Positions 1-7,260 of a DNA stretch of 10,295 nt are shown piece by piece. Position numbers and translations under genes: made by a program. This stretch comes from Planctomycetaceae bacterium UBA4732 (lineage in GTDB: Bacteria; Planctomycetota; Planctomycetia; Gemmatales; Gemmataceae), in assembly GCA_002404095.1 (NCBI GenBank), contig DHJA01000063.1, positions 13,812 to 24,106 on the forward strand, read 5' to 3'. The notes beneath the pieces were generated by a model. It did not search any database. It was not told the origin of the DNA and saw only the letters and a program-made list of their open reading frames with translations. The stretch's first letter is position 1. Every line of letters begins with the position of its first letter.

Positions 1-29
1 CCCTTCGGGTCGCGGCTAAACTAGCTACG
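1..29. repeat. possible edge of an intergenic repeat
   Basis: These 29 bases lie just past the stop codon of the minus-strand esterase gene. They contain CGGGTCGCG, a core that also occurs in the palindrome at 5710-5791 (left arm GCCGGGTCGCGTAAGC). This may be the cut end of a related intergenic element, but the window edge hides the rest. A chance match is possible, so the call is weak. Confidence 0.25.
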
Positions 30-779
30 CTATTTATGCTGTTCCAGCAGCCACTCATACAGTTCTGGCGTGGCGTACGCTTTGTCCCACGAATTATGGC
101 CGACGCCGGGATACTCGGTGAACTTCGGCTTGGCGCCGGCTTCCTTCAGAGCGGCGACCATCTGCCGGCCCTTCTCGACGTTGACCGCTTTGTCGGCGTC
201 GCCATGAAAGACCCAGCAAGGAATGTCCTTGATGTCCTTGACGTTCGCCGGGTCGCCGCCGCCGCAAACCGGCACGATGGCCGCCCAACGGTCGGGATAC
301 TTCGCGGCCATGCTCCACGTGCCGCCGCCTCCCATCGACAGGCCGGTCAGATACTGGCGCTTTTCGTCGATCTTGTATTCTTTTTCCACCGCGTCCAGGA
401 TGGCGATGGCGCGTTGGCCGTCCTTCGAGTCGGCCTTCCAAGTGCGTTCTTGCGACTGCGGGAACACCGCGATAAACGGGAAGTGCTTGCCGTCTTTCTC
501 TTGATTACGGATGGCCGGCCCAAGGCCGGTGGCCGCTTGCTTCTTGCCGTCGTCGCCGGACTCGCCGGAGCCGTGCAGAAACAGAATTATCGGATACGCC
601 TTGTCGCCATTTGCTTTGTAATCGTCCGGCACGAAGAGGACGTATTTCGCCTCTTTACCGTCGGCGTCCTTGATGGTGCGGTCCAGGAAGCCGTGGGCCG
701 GCGCCTCGGCGCGGGCCAGCGACGGCAGGAGACAGAGCAGGGCCGCCCCCAACAGGGCGAACGAACGCGGAAACGTCAT
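30..779 (-). CDS. secreted alpha/beta-hydrolase (esterase / PHB-depolymerase-like serine hydrolase)
   Basis: A 249-aa protein with an N-terminal signal peptide (residues 1-25, hydrophobic core ALLGAALLCLLPSL, likely cleavage after ARA or AEA), so it should act outside the cytoplasm. The alpha/beta-hydrolase fold is clear. An oxyanion-hole strand reads FLHGSGESG (67-75), the nucleophile elbow GLSMGG gives Ser148, HGDADKAV gives a probable Asp196, and GVGHNSW gives His228, so the catalytic triad is complete. This combination resembles the predicted peptidase / prolyl-oligopeptidase-like and LpqC-type esterase group that is common in planctomycetes. The substrate cannot be read from the sequence; an ester of a plant or bacterial polymer is likely. 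The ATG at 777-779 is supported by an AGAGGG ribosome binding site (complement of 788-793) about 8 bases upstream. The gene is divergent from the LRR genes and appears to stand alone. Confidence 0.9.
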   Translation of the reverse strand: MTFPRSFALLGAALLCLLPSLARAEAPAHGFLDRTIKDADGKEAKYVLFVPDDYKANGDKAYPIILFLHGSGESGDDGKKQAATGLGPAIRNQEKDGKHFPFIAVFPQSQERTWKADSKDGQRAIAILDAVEKEYKIDEKRQYLTGLSMGGGGTWSMAAKYPDRWAAIVPVCGGGDPANVKDIKDIPCWVFHGDADKAVNVEKGRQMVAALKEAGAKPKFTEYPGVGHNSWDKAYATPELYEWLLEQHK

Positions 780-954
780 GGAGTGTACCCTCTAAGAAAA
801 CGGGCGACGGCGGACGCCGGGCGGAGAGGATTAACTTATCAGACCGCGAGGCGATTCGCTATACGGCGCGCGAAATTCCGTTTAGCGTTGGAGTTCGCCG
901 CGATGCAGTGTTAGAATTGCCGATGTCGCCCTACCTCTTCAAGAGCCTGAACCC

Positions 955-1348
955 ATGTCGCACCGTCCTCTCCCCCTGGCCGCCCGCGTACTGCTGCTGG
1001 CGGCCGCCCCGCCCCGCTCCGCGCCGACGACGCCGAAGACCAGGCGGTGAAGGCCGTCGAGAAGTTTCGCGGCTATGTGTTCCGCGACGACAACGACGAC
1101 GCCAAGCCGGTCGTCAAGGTTATTCTCCGCGGCGCCCCGCTGGCGGACGCGGGGCTGAAGGAGCTGGCCGCCTTGAAGGTGCTACAGACGCTGAACCTCT
1201 TCAACTGGCGGGGGTGACGGACTCGGGGCTGAAGGAACTGGCGGCGCTGAACGGGCTGCATACGCTGAACCTCTTCGGCGCCCAGGTAACGGACGCCGGC
1301 GTCGCGGCCCTGCAAAAGGCCCTGCCCGACTGCAAGATCAGCCGCTGA
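955..1348 (+). pseudogene. short secreted LRR protein gene with two frameshifts
   Basis: This is a short paralogue of the LRR gene at 1738-3330, with its coding sequence split over three frames. The ATG at 955 opens a signal-peptide-like N-terminus (MSHRPLPLAARVLLLAAA) whose frame stops at 1048-1050. A second frame (about 1023-1217) encodes the cap DDAEDQAVKAVEKF and one LRR, matching DAEDRAVQAVEKL of the neighbour, then stops at 1215-1217. A third frame (about 1204-1348) encodes GVTDSGLKEL, GAQVTDAGVAAL and the end KALPDCKISR, close to the neighbour's KALPDCKINPQ. Each shift equals one missing base (or two extra), near 1010-1025 and 1203-1213. Repaired, the product would have about 130 residues and two to three LRR units. 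The gene is either a true pseudogene or a functional gene with two sequencing or assembly errors in GC-rich stretches. No strong ribosome binding site is visible. Confidence 0.8.
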
Positions 1349-1368
1349 CGCCCTGCCGACGGAGTGGA

Positions 1369-1436
1369 GCCGGCGCCGTCCCGCGAAGCCCTCGCCACTC
1401 CGAGGATTCGCGTGGTATCGCCGGTTCTTGCTTTCC
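1369..1436 (+). terminator. hairpin with T-rich tail after the first LRR gene
   Basis: Twenty bases after the LRR stop codon, CCGGCG (1370-1375) pairs with CGCCGG (1419-1424), CGCGAA (1382-1387) with TTCGCG (1407-1412), and CCTCG (1390-1394) with CGAGG (1401-1405). The tail TTCTTGCTTTCC follows. Position, stem and tail fit an intrinsic terminator, although the stem is interrupted by a symmetric internal loop (1376-1381 / 1413-1418). The stretch 1389-1437 is clearly homologous to 3368-3413 behind the second LRR gene. Confidence 0.5.
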
Positions 1437-1737
1437 TCCTCCCGTGCCGCTGGCGCTTCTGTAGATTGATCGTGTACCGCGTCATCGGCCGACCCGAACA
1501 TCGCCGCGCCGCCTCTGCGAATCCGGCCGGACGCCGTGAAGCCGCCGTCGGGGTTCGGGGCGGCGGACCTCCAGGATCTGTAGCACGTTTCCGCGCTGAA
1601 TCGCCCGAACGCAACGCCTCTCAGATGGGTAATTGGTTGTCGCTATTCGGCGGCCGCGCTGGTAGAATTGCGTCACTGCCCCGCGTCGGCCAGCACTCCG
1701 CGGTCCGCCACGGGTAGGCTTCAGGGAGAACCCGACG
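1437..1737. other. intergenic region between the two LRR genes
   Basis: About 300 bases without a gene I can support. The open frames across it have no recognisable product and no good ribosome binding site. Near its end it holds TAGAATTGC (1663-1671), which also stands upstream of the first LRR gene (912-920) and could be a -10 box (TAGAAT). No convincing -35 box sits at 16-18 bases. GGGAG at 1724-1728 is the ribosome binding site of the next gene. Confidence 0.5.
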
Positions 1738-3330
1738 ATGTCGCTCCGACGAGGTCTTGCCGCACTGGTCTTGTCGCCCCTCCTGCTCACCTTCGGCTGT
1801 CAGCGACTGGCAACGCCCGACGCCGAAGACCGGGCCGTGCAGGCCGTCGAGAAGCTCGGCGGCAAGGTGGTCCGCGAAGACAACAACCCCGCCAAGCCGG
1901 TCGTCGGAATAGATCTCCAAAGCACCAAAGTTACGGACGCGGGGCTGAAGGAGCTTGCCGGCCTGAAGGAGCTACAGACGCTGGACCTCACCTACACCCG
2001 GGTGACGGACGCGGGGCTGAAGGAGTTGGCCGACCTCAAGGGGCTGCAGACGCTGAAACTCGGCGACGCGGTGACGGACGCGACGTTGCGGACGTTACGG
2101 GAAATCGACCTGCTCCACGCGCTAGACCGAGCCGGGGCCGCGGGCGGCAAGCGCCCCTCGAACCCCGCGGACATACTGACGCTGGAACTCAGCCGTACCT
2201 ACGTGACGGACGCGGGGCTGAAGGAACTGGCCGACCTGAAGGGGCTGCAGATGCTGGGCCTCGACCAGTGTCAGGGGGTGACGAACGCGGGGCTGAAGGA
2301 GCTGGTCGACCTGAAGGGGCTGCAGACGCTGAAACTCTGGGGCACGAAGGTGACGGACGCGGGGCTGAAGGAACTGGCGGCGCTGAAGCGGCTGCAGTCG
2401 CTGGGCCTCGACGGCGCTCAGGTGACGGACGCGGCGTTGCGGACGTTACGGGAAATCGGCCTGCTCCACGCGCTAGACCGAGCCAGGGCCGCGGGCGACA
2501 AGCGACCCTCGAACCCCTCGGACGTACAATCGCTATACCTCTCCAGCACCTCGGTGACGGACGCGGGGCTGAAGGAACTGGCCGACCTGAAGGGGCTGCA
2601 GTGGCTGGACCTCACCTGGACCAAAGTGACGGGCGCGGGGCTGAAGGAGCTGGCCCCGCTGAAGGCGCTGCAGACGCTCAACCTGGAATCCCCCCAGGTG
2701 ACGGACGCGGTGTTGCGGGCGTTACGGGAAATCGGCCTGCTCCACGTGCTAGTCCAAGCTCAAGCCGCGGGCGGCAAGCGCCCCTCGAACCCCTCGGACG
2801 TAGTAACGCTGGACCTCGGATACACGCAGGTGTCGTACTCGGGGCTGAAGGAGCTGGCGGCGCTGAAGGGACTGCAGACGCTGAACTTCACTGGCTGCCC
2901 GTGGGTGGGTGACGCCGGGCTGAACGAACTGGCGGCGCTGAAGGGGCTGCAGTCGCTGTCCCTCGACCGTACGCAGGTGACGGACGCGGGGCTGAAGGAG
3001 TTGGCCGACCTCAAGGGGCTGCAGACGCTAGACCTCGGCGCCACAAAGGTGACGGACGCCGGGCTAAAGGAACTGGCCGGACTCAAGGCGCTGCGGTCGC
3101 TAAACCTTTCCCGGTGCCGAATCACGGACGCGGGTTTGAAGGAAGTAGGCGGCCTTAAGGGTCTACAAACGTTGGACATCTCCAATACCAGCGTGACAGA
3201 CATGGGCGTGAAGGAATTGGCTGGACTCAAGGATTTGCAGACGCTTAAGCTTACATTCTCCAGGGTGACGGAGGCCGGTATCGCCGACCTCCGGAAGGCG
3301 TTGCCCGACTGCAAGATCAATCCCCAGTGA
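1738..3330 (+). CDS. leucine-rich-repeat lipoprotein-like protein
   Basis: A 530-aa protein built almost wholly of LRR units. The N-terminus (MSLRRGLAALVLSPLLLTFGC) is a signal peptide with a lipobox-like end and Cys21, so the protein is probably lipid-anchored outside the cytoplasm; the -3 and -2 residues (T, F) are not ideal. A short cap (about 26-64) precedes repeats that run from residue 65 to the end with the 24-residue consensus VTDAGLKELAxLKxLQxLxLxxTx. I count 17 units. Three (112-155, 229-272, 321-364) are 44 residues long and share LREIxLLHxL and KRPSNPxD. The C-terminus KALPDCKINPQ is a typical end cap. Repeats are also very alike in DNA, which points to recent unit duplication. 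Such proteins usually bind other proteins; the partner is unknown. The ATG has GGGAG nine bases upstream. It follows a frameshifted paralogue with the same 3' flank. Confidence 0.9.
   Translation: MSLRRGLAALVLSPLLLTFGCQRLATPDAEDRAVQAVEKLGGKVVREDNNPAKPVVGIDLQSTKVTDAGLKELAGLKELQTLDLTYTRVTDAGLKELADLKGLQTLKLGDAVTDATLRTLREIDLLHALDRAGAAGGKRPSNPADILTLELSRTYVTDAGLKELADLKGLQMLGLDQCQGVTNAGLKELVDLKGLQTLKLWGTKVTDAGLKELAALKRLQSLGLDGAQVTDAALRTLREIGLLHALDRARAAGDKRPSNPSDVQSLYLSSTSVTDAGLKELADLKGLQWLDLTWTKVTGAGLKELAPLKALQTLNLESPQVTDAVLRALREIGLLHVLVQAQAAGGKRPSNPSDVVTLDLGYTQVSYSGLKELAALKGLQTLNFTGCPWVGDAGLNELAALKGLQSLSLDRTQVTDAGLKELADLKGLQTLDLGATKVTDAGLKELAGLKALRSLNLSRCRITDAGLKEVGGLKGLQTLDISNTSVTDMGVKELAGLKDLQTLKLTFSRVTEAGIADLRKALPDCKINPQ
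1930..3327 (+). repeat. in-gene array of about 72-bp LRR-coding repeats
   Basis: The coding DNA repeats with a period of about 72 bases, each unit built around GTGACGGACGCGGGGCTGAA and GGGCTGCAGACGCTG. Three units are expanded to 132 bases, at 2071-2202, 2422-2553 and 2698-2829, and share TTACGGGAAATC and a CCCTCGAACCCC block. The first two share long stretches with few differences. The last units (from about 3110) have drifted most. This suggests duplication or gene conversion acting mostly in the first two thirds of the array. Confidence 0.85.
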
Positions 3331-3350
3331 CGCTCCACCAACAGTATGAA

Positions 3351-3413
3351 GCCGGCGATGTGCGTATCCCTCGCCAGTCGGAGGATTCGCGCATCGCCGG
3401 CTCTTGCTGTCCT
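3351..3413 (+). terminator. long hairpin with T-rich tail after the second LRR gene
   Basis: Twenty bases after the LRR stop codon, a 14-base arm GCCGGCGATGTGCG (3351-3364) pairs with CGCGCATCGCCGGC (3388-3401): 13 Watson-Crick pairs and one G-U. The loop can pair further (ATCCCTC with GAGGAT, one bulge). TCTTGCTGTCCTT follows. It probably ends transcription of the LRR gene. It is homologous to the hairpin after the first LRR gene, with altered arm sequence but retained pairing. Confidence 0.6.
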
Positions 3414-3455
3414 TAGTACACGCCGCCGTCGCGTCTACAAGGTGACCGACCCTAC

Positions 3456-3484
3456 TTGCCCTCTCTCTATTGATCGGTTACGAT
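3456..3484 (+). promoter_or_regulatory. candidate sigma70-like promoter for the DUF1549 gene
   Basis: TTGCCC (3456-3461) and TACGAT (3479-3484) are separated by 17 bases, each matching four of six consensus positions. They lie 46 bases upstream of the ATG at 3530 and downstream of the LRR terminator hairpin. In GC-rich planctomycete DNA such matches arise by chance, so this is only a candidate. Confidence 0.3.
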
Positions 3485-3529
3485 CCAATTACCTACCCGC
3501 CGTTGGTTCCTGCAAGGGAAATCGACTCT

Positions 3530-5704
3530 ATGTTCCGCCACTGGTTTTCGGCCGTCATTACCGGGCTGACTGTTCTCACCGCGTCCGCCTGCGCGCGCGC
3601 CGACGGACCATCGCCGCGCTTTCTGCCGCCGCATCGCCCCGACATTCCCAAAGTCCAGAACAAGAGTTGGTGCGTCAATCCAATTGACGCCTTCATACTG
3701 GCGCGTCTGGAAGCCGCGGGCTTGGCCCCATCGCCGCGCGCGGAGAAGCTGCGTCTGCTGCGCCGCGTCACTTTCGACCTGACCGGACTGCCTCCCGCCC
3801 TGGAAGAACAGGACGCCTTTCTCAAGGATGCGTCGCCGGACGCTTATTCCAAGGTCGTGGAGCGTCTGCTGGCTTCGCCGCATTACGGCGAACGCTGGGC
3901 CTCGCATTGGCTCGACCTCGTACGCTACGCCGAAACCGACGGCTTCAAGGCCGACGACCTTCGCCCTGAAGCGTACCGCTATCGCGATTACGTGATCCGG
4001 TCTTTCAACGCCGATCTGCCCTACGACCGCTTCGTCCGCCAGCAAATCGCCGGCGACGAGATGGAACCGGACAATGCGGACGCCATTATCGCGACGGGTT
4101 TCAATCGGCTCTGGCCCGACGAGTACAACGCCGCCAACCTGGAACAGCGGCGCCAGGAGATTCTCGATGACGTGACCGACACGGCCGGCCTTGCCTTTCT
4201 CGGCATGACCTTCGGCTGCGCCCGCTGTCACGATCATAAGTTCGATCCGATTCCGCAGGCCGATTACTACCGCCTTCAGGCGTTTTTCGCCCCCATGCGC
4301 CAGCGCGACGACGCGCCCGCTCTGGACGGCGCCGCCCGCAAGGACTATCAGACCCGCCTCGCCGCCTGGGAAGCCGCCACAAAGGATATTCGCGCCGAGA
4401 TGGACGCCCTTGTCGCTGACAAGCGCGAAGAAGCGCGGAAACACGCCCTGACTAAGTTTCGTGAAGAGATTCAGCAGGCTGAGCGCACCTCAGAGGATAA
4501 ACGCACTCCGTATCAGCGGTTAATCGCGTTGATGGCGGAACAGCAGATGGACCGCGCCGCCAAGGACGCGGCGGCGAAGTTGCCCGACGACAAGAAGAAG
4601 CATTATCATGAGCTGGAGCAGAAGTTGGCCGCTGTCGAACCGCGAAGGCCGGTGGCGCCGCCACTGGTAATGAGCGTATGCGACGTGGGCCTTGAGGCGC
4701 CGCCGACGTATCGATTGCAAGGCGGCGATTGGCGTCGGCCGAAAGAAGAGGTGCCGGCCGGCTTCCCGATTTTCCTGGGCGGGACCGACGCCACACCGGC
4801 GCCGCCCGCCGGCGCGAAGACGACGGGCCGGCGTTCAGCGCTGGCGGTGTGGCTGACGCGCAAGGACAATCCGCAGACGGCGCGCGTCATGGTCAACCGC
4901 CTCTGGCAGCACCATTTTGGAGTGGGAATTGTCGCAACGCCGAGCGATTTTGGCGTCATGGGCGAGCCGGCGACGCATCCCGAGTTGCTCGACTGGCTGA
5001 CGGTGGAGTTTATGGAGAACGGCTGGAGCATCAAGCACATGCACCGGCTGATGGTGCTGTCGGCGGCGTATTGTCAGGACTCCCACATCGACCGGAAAGA
5101 CGCCCGCTGCGCCAAGGCATGGGATGTGGACCGCGACGACCATTTGCTATGGCACATGCGTCGGCAGCGGCTGGAAGGCGAGGCGGTCCACGACGCCATG
5201 TTGGCCGCTACCAGCGAATTGAACCCGCGCATGTTCGGCGTGAGCGCCCGGCCGAAGTTGCCGGAACGCATCAGCAGCTACGCTTGGAAGGCGGACGCCA
5301 AGCCGGAGGACCAGAACCGTCGGTCGATTTATGTTTTCGCTAAAAGGAATCTGCGTTATCCGTTGTTCGACGCTTTCGACCTGCCGGACATGCACAATAG
5401 TTGCGCCTGCCGGGCCGTCACCACCACAGCGCCGCAAGCGTTGCTGTTGCTGAACGGCGACTTCGCTCTGGAGCGCGGCCGCCGCCTTGGCGCCGACCTG
5501 GCATCGCATTTTCCGTCCGATAACGCGGCGCTGGCGGCGCGGGCCTACCAAACGGCCTGGGGCCGACCGGCGGCGGACGACGAGGTGAAGTTGGCGGTGA
5601 GGTTCCTGACCGCGCAGACTGCCGCGCTGCATTCGCGCGACGCGGCGGTCGCCGACTTCTGCCATGCCTTGCTGAACGCGAATGAGTTTCTGTATGTTGA
5701 TTGA
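3530..5704 (+). CDS. exported DUF1549/DUF1553 protein with CxxCH motif
   Basis: A 724-aa protein starting MFRHWFSAVITGL with a signal peptide that ends ACARA (likely cut before DG, residues 25-26), so it should be periplasmic or surface-exposed. The DUF1549 domain spans about residues 45-255 and carries the family's GCARCHDHKFDP segment: Cys230, Cys233 and His234 form a CxxCH motif able to bind c-type heme. A charged helical linker with coiled-coil character covers about 270-370. The DUF1553 domain runs from about 434 (RSALAVWLT...VNRLWQHHFG) to the C-terminus (NEFLYVD). Many relatives carry an extra N-terminal cytochrome-c-like domain (PSCyt1), which is absent here. The reaction is unknown; a role in redox or polysaccharide breakdown has been suggested for the family. 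The frame is open further upstream (ATG at 3470), but 3530 fits the signal peptide and AAGGG at 3514-3518. The DUF1501 gene follows. Confidence 0.93.
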   Translation: MFRHWFSAVITGLTVLTASACARADGPSPRFLPPHRPDIPKVQNKSWCVNPIDAFILARLEAAGLAPSPRAEKLRLLRRVTFDLTGLPPALEEQDAFLKDASPDAYSKVVERLLASPHYGERWASHWLDLVRYAETDGFKADDLRPEAYRYRDYVIRSFNADLPYDRFVRQQIAGDEMEPDNADAIIATGFNRLWPDEYNAANLEQRRQEILDDVTDTAGLAFLGMTFGCARCHDHKFDPIPQADYYRLQAFFAPMRQRDDAPALDGAARKDYQTRLAAWEAATKDIRAEMDALVADKREEARKHALTKFREEIQQAERTSEDKRTPYQRLIALMAEQQMDRAAKDAAAKLPDDKKKHYHELEQKLAAVEPRRPVAPPLVMSVCDVGLEAPPTYRLQGGDWRRPKEEVPAGFPIFLGGTDATPAPPAGAKTTGRRSALAVWLTRKDNPQTARVMVNRLWQHHFGVGIVATPSDFGVMGEPATHPELLDWLTVEFMENGWSIKHMHRLMVLSAAYCQDSHIDRKDARCAKAWDVDRDDHLLWHMRRQRLEGEAVHDAMLAATSELNPRMFGVSARPKLPERISSYAWKADAKPEDQNRRSIYVFAKRNLRYPLFDAFDLPDMHNSCACRAVTTTAPQALLLLNGDFALERGRRLGADLASHFPSDNAALAARAYQTAWGRPAADDEVKLAVRFLTAQTAALHSRDAAVADFCHALLNANEFLYVD

Positions 5705-5709
5705 ATTCC

Positions 5710-5791
5710 GGCGAGCCGGGTCGCGTAAGCGCCTGGAGGGTGTGTCCGCGATTGCACATTCCCTCCGGGCGCTTACGCGACCCGGCTCGCC
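5710..5791. repeat. 82-bp palindrome (31-bp arms) between the DUF1549 and DUF1501 genes
   Basis: The left arm (5710-5740, GGCGAGCCGGGTCGCGTAAG and on) is the reverse complement of the right arm (5761-5791) at 30 of 31 positions; the exception (T5734 against G5768) can form G-U in RNA. The 20-base loop (5741-5760) can pair TGTG with CACA. The arms begin six bases after the DUF1549/DUF1553 stop and end five bases before the GGAGG ribosome binding site of the next gene. There is no T-run, so it is not a classic terminator. It resembles a REP-type or mini-transposon-like intergenic element, and its transcript would form a very stable stem. Confidence 0.9.
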
Positions 5792-5806
5792 AAGCGGAGG
5801 TTTACC

Positions 5807-7234
5807 ATGGTTCATCATGAATGTGCCCATTCCCGCCGCGATTTCCTGACGCGCGCCGGCGGCGGTATGGGCCTGCTCGCCCTGCTGTCGCTATTGGACG
5901 GCGATGGTCGCGCGGATGAGCCTGCCGCGTCAGCTAACCCGTTGGCCGCGAAACCGCCGCACTTCCCCGCCACGGCCAAAAGCGTCATCTGGTGCTTTCT
6001 CGACGGCGGGCCTAGCCATATCGACCTGTTCGATCCCAAGCCGGAACTGACCAAGCTGGCGGGACAGCCGTTGCCGTCGTCGTTCAAACGGCCGGTCACG
6101 GCGATGGGTCGCACGTCTGGCACGCCGCTGTTGGCGTCGAAGCGCAAGTTTAAGCAGTATGGCCAATCGGGGCATTGGGTCAGCGACTGGTATCCCGAGA
6201 TCGCGTCGTGCGCCGACGAATTGGCGATCCTTAAAGGCTGCTATGCCGACGGCCTCAACCACGTCGGCAGCGTCGGCCAGATGAACACCGGCGACATTCT
6301 GGGCGGTCGGCCGTGCCTCGGCTCGTGGTCGCTGTACGGTCTCGGCAGCGCCAGCGAGGAACTGCCGGGCTATGTCGTGCTGCTCGACAACCCGGACGAC
6401 CCGCCCGGCGGCAGCCGTAATTGGGGCACCGGCTTCATGCCGGCCGTCTATCAGGGCGTGCGCTTCCGCGACGGCAAAACGCCTATTTTGTATCTCGAAC
6501 CACCGGTAAACGAGGCCGGCGCCCCGGAGCGGGCCAAACTGGATTTCCTCCAGGAACTCAACCGCCGTCACTTGGCGACGCGCGCCGAGGACGGCGACCT
6601 AGAAGCGCGAATCGCGTCCTACGAACTGGCCTTCAAAATGCAGTCGGCGGGGCCGGAAGCGGTGGACCTGGCGAAAGAAACGGAAGAGACAAAAACGCTC
6701 TACGGCCTGGACGACAAGGCGACGGAGCGCGTCGGTCGCAACGCGCTGCTGGCGCGTCGGCTCGTGGAACGCGGCGTGCGTTTCGTGCAACTGTACTGCG
6801 GTTCGGGCAGCAAATGGGACGCGCATAGCGACATCGAAGGCAACCATGCCGCGCGCTGCCGCGAGACGGATAAGCCCATTGCGGGTCTGTTAAAGGACTT
6901 GAAACGACGCGGCCTACTGGATTCGACGCTGGTGGTGTGGGCCGGCGAGTTCGGCCGGACGCCGATGAGCGAAGGAACCGGCCGCGACCACAACCCCTAT
7001 GGTTTCACGACCTGGATGGCGGGCGGCGGCATCAAGGGAGGCGTCAGCTACGGCGCCACCGACGACATCGGCCTATACGCCGTCGAGGGCCGCACCCACG
7101 TCCACGACCTGCACGCGACCATGCTGCGCTGCCTGGGCCTGGACCATCGCAAGCTGACGCTGTTGCATAACGGCCGTGACGAACGGCCGACCATCAACGG
7201 CGGGGTGGTAGTGGATGCGGTGTTGAAGGCGTAA
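5807..7234 (+). CDS. Tat-exported DUF1501 protein (sulfatase-like fold)
   Basis: A 475-aa protein with a twin-arginine signal (SRRDFLTRAGGGMGLLALLSLL, residues 9-30), so it should be folded before export. The DUF1501 domain fills the rest. CFLDGGPSHIDLFDPKP (63-79) is the N-terminal metal-site-like strand and loop, WDAHSDIEGNH lies at 337-347, GEFGRTP at 380-386, GRDHNPYGF at 392-400 and HVHDLHATML at 431-440. These Asp and His residues are placed like the metal ligands of the alkaline phosphatase / sulfatase superfamily to which the family is related, so hydrolase activity is plausible but unproven. Length is normal for the family. The start has GGAGG (5796-5800) six bases upstream. Its partner is the DUF1549/DUF1553 gene 102 bases upstream; such pairs are abundant in planctomycetes and are taken to act together outside the cytoplasm. 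Confidence 0.93.
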   Translation: MVHHECAHSRRDFLTRAGGGMGLLALLSLLDGDGRADEPAASANPLAAKPPHFPATAKSVIWCFLDGGPSHIDLFDPKPELTKLAGQPLPSSFKRPVTAMGRTSGTPLLASKRKFKQYGQSGHWVSDWYPEIASCADELAILKGCYADGLNHVGSVGQMNTGDILGGRPCLGSWSLYGLGSASEELPGYVVLLDNPDDPPGGSRNWGTGFMPAVYQGVRFRDGKTPILYLEPPVNEAGAPERAKLDFLQELNRRHLATRAEDGDLEARIASYELAFKMQSAGPEAVDLAKETEETKTLYGLDDKATERVGRNALLARRLVERGVRFVQLYCGSGSKWDAHSDIEGNHAARCRETDKPIAGLLKDLKRRGLLDSTLVVWAGEFGRTPMSEGTGRDHNPYGFTTWMAGGGIKGGVSYGATDDIGLYAVEGRTHVHDLHATMLRCLGLDHRKLTLLHNGRDERPTINGGVVVDAVLKA

Positions 7235-7260
7235 GAATGACTTTCCTGGAGGAAGAGTTC

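Noticed and set aside
36..914. Long plus-strand open frame opposite the esterase gene
   Set aside because: It is antisense to a gene with signal peptide and complete catalytic triad; its translation has no recognisable domain and the frame is open because of GC-rich codon bias.
1364..1717. Plus-strand frame in the gap between the LRR genes
   Set aside because: It starts at the conserved hairpin, lacks a ribosome binding site and has no recognisable product.
1668..2912. 414-codon frame overlapping the LRR gene
   Set aside because: It is the LRR array read one frame off, giving repetitive Arg/Gly/Pro-rich sequence; the real frame has the signal peptide and consensus LRR units.
1930..3327. Regular repeats considered as a CRISPR array or non-coding satellite
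   Set aside because: The period is about 72 bases with no unique spacers, and it encodes a continuous LRR consensus in one frame.
3467..4444. 325-codon minus-strand frame opposite the DUF1549 domain
   Set aside because: It is antisense to well-conserved DUF1549 sequence and no domain is recognisable in it.
5710..5791. Palindrome considered as a classic intrinsic terminator
   Set aside because: No T-run follows either arm; the right arm is followed directly by the ribosome binding site of the DUF1501 gene.
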